IMG/VR virus record: IMGVR_UViG_3300034019_000097
Span: 1-34,170 of that record
Strand: one strand, 5' to 3'
DNA from: a virus
DNA length: 34,170 nucleotides
This document shows positions 1 to 6,151 of the stretch, in pieces. The first letter of the stretch is position 1. Each line of letters opens with the position of its first letter. The translations under genes were made by a program, and so were the position numbers. The notes beneath the pieces are model-generated. The model saw nothing but the letters and a program-made list of their open reading frames with translations. It was not told the origin of the DNA and did no database searches.

Positions 1-2
1 AT

Positions 3-110
3 GCGCCAGAGTGCCAGAAGCCAAAGTGTCTATTCACTCAGCAATGTCCAGAGTACCTGGTCGCACCCATACTGGAGAAAAAAGTTGATGAAGTTAAACC
101 TAACAACTGA
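3..110 (+). CDS. Small lipoprotein, 3' fragment (cut by window start)
   Basis: This is the last 35 codons of the cysteine-rich lipoprotein found complete at 32884-33075. It reads APECQKPKCL at its start, exactly as in the complete copy, and ends at TGA 108-110. The first 28 codons, including the signal peptide and lipobox, are missing because the window begins here. It overlaps the next gene (start 88) by 23 bases, as in the complete copy. Function is unknown; the position before holin-like and spanin genes suggests a role in lysis or in the envelope. Confidence 0.7.
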   Translation, partial: APECQKPKCLFTQQCPEYLVAPILEKKVDEVKPNN

Positions 111-597
111 AGAGATCGAGGTCAGGGTCTGGGGCTTTGTGGTCATTGCGGTGACTTGCATTCTCTGCTTCATTGTGGTGGCGCTTTTGTACTCAGTGAC
201 CTTTGTCACCCAGCCCATCAAATCAATGGCCCCCATTGACCAGGCATATACAAAGATGCTGAACGATATCGTTCTATTGATTGTGGGTGGCATTGGCGCG
301 GTTATGGGTAAGAAGGCTGTGGGGACTGCCGCCAAGGCTTTTGGTGGCCAACAATCCATGCAGCCGATGTGTCAGCCAATGCAAGGCTACGGCCAGTATG
401 GCTACAGCAACAATCACGGCTTTAACGCAAGCACCAATGGCATCCCCAATCAGCCATTTGGTGCAATGCCCAAGTGGACCAACCCAGAGCTTGACGAGTC
501 TTGGACCCCTGGCCCACCACCCACAACGCCACCAGAGCATCTTGAGGATGACCATGAGCGCGAGCAATTGGCAGCGGCCAGACAGGAGACTGATTGA
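88..597 (+). CDS. Holin-like membrane protein (left copy)
   Basis: This encodes 169 residues. I place the start at ATG 88 because GGAG at 74-77 sits 10 bases upstream; the frame stays open to base 1, but that stretch is the upstream lipoprotein gene read in another frame. Two hydrophobic segments are visible, about residues 15-38 and 59-74, followed by KK and a hydrophilic Gly/Gln/Pro-rich tail with a charged end. Two membrane spans next to spanin and endolysin genes fit a holin that permeabilises the inner membrane, but I recognise no specific holin family. TGA 595-597 overlaps the Rz start by one base. The right copy at 33053-33565 is one residue longer, and the tails differ most. Confidence 0.6.
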   Translation: MKLNLTTEEIEVRVWGFVVIAVTCILCFIVVALLYSVTFVTQPIKSMAPIDQAYTKMLNDIVLLIVGGIGAVMGKKAVGTAAKAFGGQQSMQPMCQPMQGYGQYGYSNNHGFNASTNGIPNQPFGAMPKWTNPELDESWTPGPPPTTPPEHLEDDHEREQLAAARQETD

Positions 598-1073
598 TGT
601 TACCAATACCCTTACCCTGGCTCATTGTTGGCGTCTTGGTCTCATTATTCGGTACATACCGAGTGGGCCACCACTACGGGTGGCTAGAGCGAGACAATGA
701 CATGAAGATTGCCATTGCCAAAAAGAACGATGAGGCCAGAGCCAAAGAGGCAGAGCTTGGCACTAAGTTGATTGACCAGGAAACGAAACTCAGAAAGGCC
801 CAAGATGATGTCAAGAAAAAACAGTCTGCTATGCATGAGCTTGCTAGGACTGGCCGGCTGCGCCTCCCAGCCCCAAGTTGTCCACAAGTCAGTCCAAGTG
901 CCACCATTGCCACTGGAAATCCACAACCCAGCCAGCCCGATGAAAGCGAACTTGAGCGACAGACTATTGCAACTCTTATCGACCTCGCAGCCGAAGGAGA
1001 CAAAGCCATTACCAAGCTCAACGCCTGCGTCAGCGCCTACGAAGAAGTAAGGAGAATTGTCAATGGTCAATAG
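597..1073 (+). CDS. Rz: Rz-like i-spanin (inner-membrane spanin subunit)
   Basis: This encodes 158 residues. It begins with a membrane anchor (about residues 4-20), then a long charged, Lys/Glu/Ala-rich helix (about 30-85) typical of the periplasmic coiled coil of Rz-type spanins, and a C-terminal helical region with one Cys. The start is ATG 597, with AGGAG at 584-588. In family terms it would pair with the outer-membrane lipoprotein Rz1 to fuse inner and outer membranes in the last step of Gram-negative lysis. The Rz1 partner is encoded inside this gene in another frame (805-1050). The end overlaps the endolysin start by 11 bases. The function call rests on architecture and context. Confidence 0.85.
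   Translation: MLPIPLPWLIVGVLVSLFGTYRVGHHYGWLERDNDMKIAIAKKNDEARAKEAELGTKLIDQETKLRKAQDDVKKKQSAMHELARTGRLRLPAPSCPQVSPSATIATGNPQPSQPDESELERQTIATLIDLAAEGDKAITKLNACVSAYEEVRRIVNGQ
805..1050 (+). CDS. Rz1: Rz1-like o-spanin lipoprotein nested inside Rz
   Basis: This 81-residue frame lies wholly inside the Rz gene in a different phase. It starts at ATG 805 (or 808), six bases after AAAGG at 794-798. The N-terminus is a short signal with lipobox LAGC (Cys about residue 19), followed by a mature part rich in Pro, Ser and Gln (for example VPPLPLEIHNP). A small Pro-rich lipoprotein embedded in Rz is the classical Rz/Rz1 arrangement. The frame is intact in the diverged right copy (33773-34018), where four residues change and the lipobox becomes LVGC. 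Conservation there is much higher than in the single-coding part of Rz. Confidence 0.85.
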   Translation: MMSRKNSLLCMSLLGLAGCASQPQVVHKSVQVPPLPLEIHNPASPMKANLSDRLLQLLSTSQPKETKPLPSSTPASAPTKK

Positions 1074-1659
1074 TCAGCAGCTCCAGCAACTGCACATTGG
1101 CCCCGAGTGGGTCGATGCGCTCAATGAGACTTTCCAGCGCTTTGACATTTCAACGCCACTGCGCCAGGCTGCCTTTATTGGCCAGTGTGGCCATGAGTGT
1201 GGCAATTTCAAGGTGCTTCAAGAGAACTTGAATTACAGAGCAGAAGCATTGCAAAAGCTCTGGCCCAAGCGCTTTGACGCTGCCAAGGCCCAAGCCTGCG
1301 CCAGAAATCCAAAGCTCATTGCCACAGTCGTTTACTCAAACCGGATGGGCAACCGAGATGAGGCAAGTGGGGATGCCTGGCGGTTCATTGGCCGAGGCTG
1401 CATCCAGCTCACAGGCTCTGCGAACTACCACCACGCAGGCAAAGCGCTTGGCGTGGACCTGATCATGCAGCCAGAGCTAGTGGCCACGCCCCAGTATGCT
1501 GCGCTGACTGCCGGATGGTTTTGGGACACCCACAAGCTCAACCAGTATGCAGACAGCCAAGACTATAAGACCATGACCAAAAAGATCAATGGTGGGTTCA
1601 TCGGCCTAGATGACCGAATCCACCACATTGAAAAAGCAATCAAAGTCCTGACGTCTTAA
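1063..1659 (+). CDS. Endolysin, GH19 chitinase-like muramidase
   Basis: This encodes 198 residues. ATG 1063 is chosen because AAGGAG at 1049-1054 is 8 bases upstream; an in-frame TTG at 1057 would be only 2 bases away. The protein carries GHECGNF (Glu45, a candidate catalytic acid) and GRGCIQLTGSANY (about 111-123), the signature of glycoside hydrolase family 19 enzymes used by phages to cleave peptidoglycan glycan strands. No signal peptide is seen, so release should need the holin. It overlaps Rz by 11 bases. Its TAA is followed directly by the stop of the convergent RecT gene, with no spacer. A truncated second copy ends the window (34031-34170). Confidence 0.9.
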   Translation: MVNSQQLQQLHIGPEWVDALNETFQRFDISTPLRQAAFIGQCGHECGNFKVLQENLNYRAEALQKLWPKRFDAAKAQACARNPKLIATVVYSNRMGNRDEASGDAWRFIGRGCIQLTGSANYHHAGKALGVDLIMQPELVATPQYAALTAGWFWDTHKLNQYADSQDYKTMTKKINGGFIGLDDRIHHIEKAIKVLTS

Positions 1660-2646
1660 TCACTGAGCTGCGCCAAGCGCGTTGATGCGCTTCTGGTAAT
1701 TAGCCGTGTGCCTGACACGTTTCATGGTGTCTATGCGGCCAAGCGTTTCAGCGTTGCATTCTTTTAACTCTTTCAAGATTGTCATGCGCTCTCTGGCCGG
1801 GCGCTTGCCTGCCTTCGCGGTCTTCTCAGCCAGCTCTTCGTACGCATCTGCCCAGTCTTCCAGGGTGTCATGCACGCTGTAAGGCTGCTCTTTTCCTGGC
1901 ACGCGCACAGCAAATCCGATGGGAGCCACCTCTTCGCCCAGGTCATTAATGTCATCAGGCCGTTGGTCGACTAAGGTCTGGAGCTCAACGTGCTCGACCA
2001 CCTCGGCTTGCTCTAGCACCTCTGGCTCAGCTAGCGCTGCCAACTCCACCGGCTTGGCCACTAGGTCAAGGGGGTTTGCAGGGGCTTGGCGGGGCGCTGG
2101 AGCGCTTTTCTGTTCAGCAGGGTAGTCGTGGGCCTCCTCGGCTGTGATCAGCCCTGTGAGAACGTCTGCAAAGGCATCGCGCAGCGCAAACCCACGGGCA
2201 CGCATCTGCATCATGCGCTTGGGGTATGCCGTCCATGGGCCGGCCTTGCCCCACAATAGGGCTCGCTTTGCCTCTTCGACAGAGAATTTAAATACCACCG
2301 GGGTGCGTCCCTTGCGCTTGGCCACGCAAACAGCCACAGGATTGGGCGTGCCTTCGTTCTCAAAGTATTCCTCGATGTTCTCGCACATGGGACTGGCCTG
2401 CACCAAAGCCATGAGCGAGTCGCCATACATACTGGGCCTGCCATTAATTACAGCAATGTTCTGCAGCGCTTGCATGGGTGCCATACCCATTTCATAACCC
2501 CACTGCAAGCAGACCAGCACATCATTGGGTTTACCCTGATATGCTTTGGGCACCATGCTGGAGCTGGCCAGCATCTCGCTGAATTGGATAGCCTCTGTGA
2601 GGGTGGTTGGCGCGAAGCCGCGCTGGTTAGTGGTTGTCAGTTGCAT
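1660..2646 (-). CDS. RecT-family single-strand DNA annealing protein
   Basis: This 328-residue protein is last in the leftward operon. The N-terminal two thirds resemble phage RecT-type recombinases: a segment starting TLTEAIQFSEML, then GKPNDVLVCLQWGYEMGM and a region around VINGRPSMYGD. The C-terminal third is acidic and variable. RecT proteins coat and anneal single-stranded DNA produced by a partner 5'-3' exonuclease, and the partner is encoded just upstream (2806-3762). Two ATGs occur, at 2649 and 2646; the second is better spaced from GAGG. The 60-aa gene overlaps its start by about 20 bases, suggesting coupled translation. Family call from recalled similarity. Confidence 0.85.
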   Translation of the reverse strand: MQLTTTNQRGFAPTTLTEAIQFSEMLASSSMVPKAYQGKPNDVLVCLQWGYEMGMAPMQALQNIAVINGRPSMYGDSLMALVQASPMCENIEEYFENEGTPNPVAVCVAKRKGRTPVVFKFSVEEAKRALLWGKAGPWTAYPKRMMQMRARGFALRDAFADVLTGLITAEEAHDYPAEQKSAPAPRQAPANPLDLVAKPVELAALAEPEVLEQAEVVEHVELQTLVDQRPDDINDLGEEVAPIGFAVRVPGKEQPYSVHDTLEDWADAYEELAEKTAKAGKRPARERMTILKELKECNAETLGRIDTMKRVRHTANYQKRINALGAAQ

Positions 2647-2809
2647 CATTTTCCTCTTCGATGTAAGTTTGCATGGTTGTAAAAATTAGATTGGCCATTG
2701 CGTCAATAAACGCTTCGGCTTCTTCTTCTGTTGCGTTTGTTGCGTTTAGCATGGCAGTGACAGCTTGCTCATAGGCATGCATAATTGCCGGGTAGTTTGG
2801 CAAATTCAA
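2627..2809 (-). CDS. Small acidic hypothetical protein between exonuclease and RecT genes
   Basis: This encodes 60 residues, strongly acidic in the C-terminal half (ATEEEAEAF, IEEENDATD). It probably starts at TTG 2809, which overlaps the exonuclease TGA and sits 5 bases after AAGGAG; an in-frame ATG at 2782 would give 51 residues. Its end overlaps the RecT start. I do not recognise a family. Lying between the two subunits of a recombination pair, it could modulate them or simply be a small accessory protein; nothing in the sequence decides this. Confidence 0.6.
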   Translation of the reverse strand: MNLPNYPAIMHAYEQAVTAMLNATNATEEEAEAFIDAMANLIFTTMQTYIEEENDATDNH

Positions 2810-3762
2810 GACAGCTCCTTAATGATGATTGATGATTGCCGGACGTTGTAAGCAGGTTTGGCAGCAACCAGGCGCTCAGCCGTGGCTTTGTAGTTGCGCA
2901 TGGGCCAGCTGATAACGTACTGCCCTGCCCGGCCCTTCTCTGCCTGGCCAAGTTGCGCCTTGATCAGCTTCTCTGCGTCCTCGATGCTGGCCTCGGCTGC
3001 CCTGATAGCTGCCTTGTTTTCCAGGATGCCTTTGGCCAAGTCGGTCACGCTGCCTGGCAGCTCTATCTCTTCTTTGCTGGCAACCTGTGGGTAAATACGA
3101 TCCAACTCTTTGCTGCTGTACGGTGAATACCAGTCGATCTCAGCACTGCTGCGATATTTACCTAACTTGTTTTCAAACTCAAGCACGGCTTTGACGATCT
3201 CTTTTTGGGTGTCGTAATGAGGCCCAAACAGGAACACGCGCAGCTCTATGCCTTGGTACAGCACGCACACAGCGCCCCATTTGTGGCCAGTGATCAGCAT
3301 CTGGCCTTGCAGCTGGATGGGGCCACGCGCCAGGTGAGGCACGTCCTCTGGCATGGTCTTGGTCAGCTTGGCTTCCAGCACGCCGGGGCCATCCAGCACA
3401 ATAGAGTCCTGGCCAACCACGAAGATGCCCTTGTCGGGATCGTTATGGATCTCCTGGCCAACACCAAAGCCAACGCCATCCAGGCTGCAGCTGAGCGGCA
3501 CGACCTCATGCGTAAATGCTTTGTCGATCTGAGTGTCAAACTGCTCAATGCCCAGGCGCTTGGCTGCCTGCTCCAGGATCACCGGCTCCAGGGTATTGCC
3601 CCAGCCCATGGCTTCGTTGCCAATGTCTGGGCGCTCCTTGCCATCGATGGCGTTAATGCTGAACTGCAGCTCATCATTGGGCGTGCTGTACTTGCTAAAG
3701 CCCATCAAGCCCGGCAATCTGCTGGCGCTCATTGACTTGTCATCGGTTAATTTTCCGGCCAT
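2806..3762 (-). CDS. YqaJ-like viral recombinase (lambda exonuclease family)
   Basis: This 318-residue protein shows a PD-(D/E)XK nuclease core in YqaJ/lambda-exonuclease order: Glu59 in GNTLEP, Asp95 in CSLDGVG, Glu130 and Lys132 in VLEAKLT, and a glutamine motif at 150-154 (QLQGQ). Such enzymes degrade the 5' strand of linear duplex DNA, leaving 3' single strands for the annealing protein encoded two genes downstream. The length is ordinary for phage members. It starts at ATG 3762 with AAAGG upstream and lies 3 bases from the previous gene. With RecT it forms a Red-like system that can repair or concatenate replicating genomes before packaging. Confidence 0.9.
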   Translation of the reverse strand: MAGKLTDDKSMSASRLPGLMGFSKYSTPNDELQFSINAIDGKERPDIGNEAMGWGNTLEPVILEQAAKRLGIEQFDTQIDKAFTHEVVPLSCSLDGVGFGVGQEIHNDPDKGIFVVGQDSIVLDGPGVLEAKLTKTMPEDVPHLARGPIQLQGQMLITGHKWGAVCVLYQGIELRVFLFGPHYDTQKEIVKAVLEFENKLGKYRSSAEIDWYSPYSSKELDRIYPQVASKEEIELPGSVTDLAKGILENKAAIRAAEASIEDAEKLIKAQLGQAEKGRAGQYVISWPMRNYKATAERLVAAKPAYNVRQSSIIIKELS

Positions 3763-3765
3763 GGT

Positions 3766-4062
3766 TTAATCCTTTGTTGTTGCGAGAGAATACACACGCA
3801 CAATACGCGCATGTGCTTGAGGATGGACAGCTTCAGTAAAGCCGACCGTTGTAAATTGTTTGGTTCTAAATACGGCACCAAGCACCGATGGATGGACGCC
3901 TGATGGCACTTCGATGAATTGCCTGATGTCGTTGATGGAAACTTGGCCCTTCTGCTTGCACAGAACCACGGCCAGCGCCCTGCACCGTTCTAAGAACTGG
4001 TGGTCACGCTGCTCAAAAATGTCGAGCTGGCGCTGCTTAATGTCGCGGCCAGTTGCCTTCAT
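3766..4062 (-). CDS. Hypothetical 98-aa protein, possible winged helix
   Basis: This encodes 98 residues. The N-terminus is basic and helical (MKATGRDIKQRQ, then RDHQFLERCRALA), followed by SINDIRQFIEVPSGVHPSVL and a beta-rich end (FTTVGF, RIVRVYSLA). That pattern could be a small winged-helix fold, but no motif proves it. The ATG overlaps the stop of the upstream 52-aa gene as ATGA, and no good ribosome-binding site is seen, so translation is probably coupled. It stands directly before the exonuclease gene in the same operon. A DNA-binding accessory role in recombination is only inference. Confidence 0.7.
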   Translation of the reverse strand: MKATGRDIKQRQLDIFEQRDHQFLERCRALAVVLCKQKGQVSINDIRQFIEVPSGVHPSVLGAVFRTKQFTTVGFTEAVHPQAHARIVRVYSLATTKD

Positions 4063-4217
4063 AATTGAATTTTTTCAATCTGTTTAGCCATCAACCAATT
4101 GTCACCAAGCCGGCGAACAGATCGCACCCACTGGCGTTGATAAGAGCGGATCGTGGCAGGCGGTGCATCGTAACCAGCAAAGATGCGGCGAACGTGAGTC
4201 AAAAATCTAGTATTCAT
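4059..4217 (-). CDS. Small basic hypothetical protein (52 aa)
   Basis: Reading the minus strand from ATG 4217 gives 52 codons to TGA 4059-4061. GGAGG lies about 8 bases upstream, and the stop overlaps the next start as ATGA, so both ends fit a real gene. The product is very basic, with VRRIFAGY near the start and VRSVRRLGDNWLMAKQ near the end, and has no hydrophobic segment. A small nucleic-acid-binding protein is plausible by charge alone. I do not recognise a family. Confidence 0.65.
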   Translation of the reverse strand: MNTRFLTHVRRIFAGYDAPPATIRSYQRQWVRSVRRLGDNWLMAKQIEKIQL

Positions 4218-4219
4218 AA

Positions 4220-4309
4220 TCAACCCCTCCACGCCAGCAATACACCCCAGCCACCGAAGACTAGGAACGTGCCCACAACGTAGGCTGCATCGATTAATTT
4301 TTCTTTCAT
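4220..4309 (-). CDS. 29-aa single-pass membrane microprotein
   Basis: From ATG 4309 the minus strand encodes 29 residues: a short charged head (MKEKLID), one hydrophobic span (about residues 9-26, including YVVGTFLVFGGWGV) and an RG end. A GGG-containing ribosome-binding site lies just upstream, and the recombinase stop is 15 bases before the start. The TGA sits next to the start of the 52-aa gene, and its last codons carry that gene's GGAGG. Such tiny membrane proteins are common in phage early operons. The function is unknown. Confidence 0.55.
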   Translation of the reverse strand: MKEKLIDAAYVVGTFLVFGGWGVLLAWRG

Positions 4310-4323
4310 GCTTTTCCCTTTAA

Positions 4324-4986
4324 TTAAGCTCTTGCGAGCAAGTTAGAAACCTGGCTTGCGTGCCAGACTGTGCCGCCCCTGGCGGTCTCAATGCCGCGAG
4401 ATGTGAGCTCGGCAGCAATGTCTCTGAGGGTGGCTGCACCCAGGCGTGCCTGGATGTCGCGCACCATTGGCAGCATGCGTGCTGCATAGGCGTCTGCCTT
4501 GGTTTTGATGCTGGCCACGCCAGCTGCGCTGCCAACTGCAGGGGTTGGGCAACCCAAGCGTGTGCCACGGGCCTTGGCTTGTGCAAGGGCAGCCTTTGTG
4601 CGCTCGCTGATCTTACGTGCTTCCCACTCAGCAAACACTGCAGACATTTGCAAAAAGGTGCGGTCAGCTTCTGGCATGTCAGCACAGACAAAAGGTACGC
4701 CAGACTCAAGCAGGCCGGATATGAAGTGAACATTGCGTGCCAGGCGATCAAGTTTGGCAATCACCAGGACGGACTTTGTACGCTTGGCAAGGCTCATAGC
4801 CTGAGCCAGCTGCACACGATCTGTCTTGCGACCAGATTCGATCTCTGTAAACTCAGCAACCAACTCTTGGTCACCGACGTGTTGAGCAACAGCCTGGCGC
4901 TGTGCATCTAAGCCAAGACCTGACTGGCCCTGGCGGTCGGTGGAGACCCGGAAGTAGGCGACGAATTTGCCGGTGTGTGTAGTCAT
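4324..4986 (-). CDS. Serine recombinase (resolvase/invertase family)
   Basis: This encodes 220 residues. ATG 4986 is preferred because GGGAG is 7 bases upstream. The catalytic domain starts AYFRVSTDRQGQSG with nucleophile Ser15, continues through an arginine-bearing segment (KLDRLARN) and a long helix (EWEARKISERTKAAL). The C-terminal part (about 165-220) looks like a helix-turn-helix DNA-binding domain with LRDIAAELTSRGIETARGG. The size is that of resolvases and invertases, not large serine integrases. It could resolve genome multimers, invert a segment, or integrate the phage; no target site is proven, though the adjacent intergenic region is rich in inverted repeats. Confidence 0.9.
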   Translation of the reverse strand: MTTHTGKFVAYFRVSTDRQGQSGLGLDAQRQAVAQHVGDQELVAEFTEIESGRKTDRVQLAQAMSLAKRTKSVLVIAKLDRLARNVHFISGLLESGVPFVCADMPEADRTFLQMSAVFAEWEARKISERTKAALAQAKARGTRLGCPTPAVGSAAGVASIKTKADAYAARMLPMVRDIQARLGAATLRDIAAELTSRGIETARGGTVWHASQVSNLLARA

Positions 4987-4988
4987 GA

Positions 4989-5189
4989 TCAAGCTCCCAC
5001 TAGTGCGTTGATGGCGGCACGCTTGGTGTCAAACGCAGCGTAGAACTCAGGGCCGTGGCCGTAGGTCTTGGTCAGTACCCAGCCCTCGCTGGCCTTGAGA
5101 ACGCTGTATTGAACGAGGTTGCCAGCGACCCAGCCGGTGGCGTAATACAGGCCAGCGTGGAAGCGAGTGATAGTTGGTTTGTTTGTCAT
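4989..5189 (-). CDS. Hypothetical 66-aa protein, first gene of leftward operon
   Basis: ATG 5189 is chosen because AAGGAG is 6 bases upstream; an in-frame ATG at 5225 falls at the predicted transcription start. The protein is compact with aromatic, beta-like stretches (RFHAGLYYATGWVAGN, EFYAAFDTKRAAINAL). No known domain is recognised. It ends just before the serine recombinase start, so the two are probably co-translated. As first gene of the recombination operon it could be an early regulatory or accessory protein, but nothing confirms this. Confidence 0.7.
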   Translation of the reverse strand: MTNKPTITRFHAGLYYATGWVAGNLVQYSVLKASEGWVLTKTYGHGPEFYAAFDTKRAAINALVGA

Positions 5190-5231
5190 GTTGAACTCCT
5201 TGCACGTCATCTGTGCGTTGAACATGGAAGG

Positions 5232-5261
5232 ATTATAAACACAAAGCGATATCGGTGTACA
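5232..5261 (-). promoter_or_regulatory. Leftward promoter candidate with operator between -35 and -10
   Basis: On the minus strand a perfect TATAAT (5232-5237) is preceded, 18 bases upstream, by TGTACA (5256-5261), a 4/6 match to the sigma-70 -35 box. Transcription would start near 5225, giving a leader of about 36 bases before the 66-aa gene. The palindrome CGATATCG (5247-5254) sits between the two boxes, where a bound repressor would block polymerase. The -10 is strong evidence; the -35 is weaker. Confidence 0.6.
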
Positions 5262-5351
5262 ACCCCCAAAAGGTGACTATTTTCTAGGGACTTACCCTAA
5301 TTCAGCAAAAAATCAGTCACTTAGGTGTTCTGTCCAATATCGGAGCGATAT
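5247..5351. promoter_or_regulatory. Symmetric set of inverted repeats in the divergent control region
   Basis: Four inverted repeats lie in about 100 bases between the divergent operons: CGATATCG at 5247-5254; GTGACT (5273-5278) with AGTCAC (5315-5320); TAGGG-ACTTA-CCCTA at 5285-5299; and ATATCG-gag-CGATAT at 5337-5351. The two outer elements share the half-site CGATAT and sit nearly symmetrically about position 5297. This fits an operator array controlling both directions, possibly bound by the adjacent ribbon-helix-helix protein, or a recombination site for the nearby serine recombinase. The repeats are directly visible; their role is inference. Confidence 0.55.
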
Positions 5352-5364
5352 ACACTAATGCTCC

Positions 5365-5556
5365 ATGGACAACACACTCAAACCCTTCCTCACCAGGCTG
5401 CGCCCTGAGACTCGATTGCTGCTTGACAAGGCAGCCGAAGACCAGCGCCGCTCTATCTCATCCCTGATCGATCAGTGCGTGCGAGACCAGCTGCAGCCCC
5501 GCTACGGGCAGCTGAGCCCTCGCCTGGAGCGCTTCCTGTCGGGGGTGAAGCAATGA
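5365..5556 (+). CDS. Ribbon-helix-helix (Arc/CopG-like) DNA-binding protein
   Basis: This 63-residue protein fits the ribbon-helix-helix pattern: a short strand (KPFLTRLRPE), helix A (TRLLLDKAAEDQ), a turn with RRSISS, and helix B (LIDQCVRDQLQ), followed by a short tail. Such proteins dimerise and bind operators through the N-terminal strand. It is the first rightward gene beside the palindromic control region and could regulate both operons, including itself. No good ribosome-binding site precedes ATG 5365, while a possible -10 (TACACT, 5351-5356) would start transcription at about the ATG, so the message may be leaderless. Fold call from sequence pattern; target unproven. Confidence 0.75.
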   Translation: MDNTLKPFLTRLRPETRLLLDKAAEDQRRSISSLIDQCVRDQLQPRYGQLSPRLERFLSGVKQ

Positions 5557-5729
5557 ACCACGACGAAGCCACCAAGATTTTGGACATGGCCAAGGACGGC
5601 CAGCCAATACCCGAGGACGTATTGACCGAGGCGCTCTTTATGACGGGTGACGCTGGCTGCTGGCGCGACATCCCTTGCCCTGACGTGCTGCAGTTTGTGC
5701 AAGACATGCGACAGGCCGGGCTGCTATGA
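5553..5729 (+). CDS. Hypothetical 58-aa acidic protein
   Basis: This starts at ATG 5553, overlapping the stop of the ribbon-helix-helix gene as ATGA, with GGGGG at 5541-5545 as ribosome-binding site. The protein is acidic and likely helical (EATKILDMAKDGQPIPEDVL) with two Cys in DAGCWRDIPCPDVL. No family is recognised. Its stop overlaps the RusA start as ATGA. The tight coupling shows it is a real member of the early operon; the function is unknown. Confidence 0.7.
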   Translation: MNHDEATKILDMAKDGQPIPEDVLTEALFMTGDAGCWRDIPCPDVLQFVQDMRQAGLL

Positions 5730-6151
5730 GCGCGGCCCTGTACTTTGTGGTGCCTGGCAACCCGGTTGGCAAGGGCCGGCCACGGGCCAGCACCAGAGGC
5801 GGCTTTGTGCGCATGTACACCGACGCAAAGACTGTGACGTATGAGCAGGCCATCGCGCACCAGGCGACCTTTGCGATGTCGGTGTGGTCGGTGTTTGAGA
5901 CAGCGATCAGCCTGCGCGTGGTGGCCTTCTACGGCATCCCACCGAGCTGGCCAAAGCGCAAGCAGCTGCAGGCACTACATGGCGAGCTCATACCCGGCAA
6001 GCCAGACCTGGACAACGTGGCCAAGGCCGTGCTCGATGCGCTCAACGGCGTTGTGTATGTGGACGACAAGCAAGTAGTCAAGCTGGTCGCTGAGAAGAGA
6101 TATTCGTACGACCCCAGGATCGAGGTCTATGTGCATGAGGTATGTGAATGA
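5726..6151 (+). CDS. rusA: RusA-family Holliday junction resolvase
   Basis: This encodes 141 residues, a usual RusA length. It opens with VVPGNPVGKGRPR and carries the diagnostic KPDLDNVAK (92-100) and VLDALNGVVYVDDKQV: Asp94, Asp96 and Asp113/114 are the expected metal-binding acids and Lys100 the conserved lysine. RusA enzymes are small dimeric endonucleases that cut Holliday junctions. Together with the exonuclease/RecT pair it would resolve recombination or replication intermediates so that DNA can be packaged. It overlaps both neighbours by four bases (ATGA) and sits in the early operon just before the initiator module. Confidence 0.92.
   Translation: MSAALYFVVPGNPVGKGRPRASTRGGFVRMYTDAKTVTYEQAIAHQATFAMSVWSVFETAISLRVVAFYGIPPSWPKRKQLQALHGELIPGKPDLDNVAKAVLDALNGVVYVDDKQVVKLVAEKRYSYDPRIEVYVHEVCE

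Larger units (their letters stand above)
1..1202. repeat. Left copy of imperfect terminal direct repeat
   Basis: Bases 1-1202 align end to end with 32966-34170. By hand I count about 90 substitutions and one in-frame 3-base indel (a CAG codon in the holin-like gene), roughly 92% identity. Changes are unevenly spread: few in the first 128 bases and after about 790, about 12% in between. Many are third-position synonymous changes, which argues for natural divergence rather than sequencing error. Both copies lie in the same orientation and are cut mid-gene by the window ends. The simplest reading is that the assembly ran past one genome unit into a related strain. Confidence 0.9.

Noticed and set aside
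1-87. Extension of the holin-like frame upstream to base 1 (and to 32966 in the right copy)
   Set aside because: The stretch is the lipoprotein gene in another frame; the well-spaced GGAG supports ATG 88 and 33053, and the extra residues have no membrane or signal character.
1675-1692. Hairpin AAGCGC-GTTGAT-GCGCTT at the convergent endolysin/RecT junction as a terminator
   Set aside because: No T-run follows on either strand and it is within RecT coding sequence; evidence is insufficient.
4064-4079. A+T-rich inverted repeat ATTGAA-TTTT-TTCAAT
   Set aside because: It lies in the coding end of the 52-aa gene (KQIEKIQL) and probably reflects codon choice; no regulatory sign nearby.
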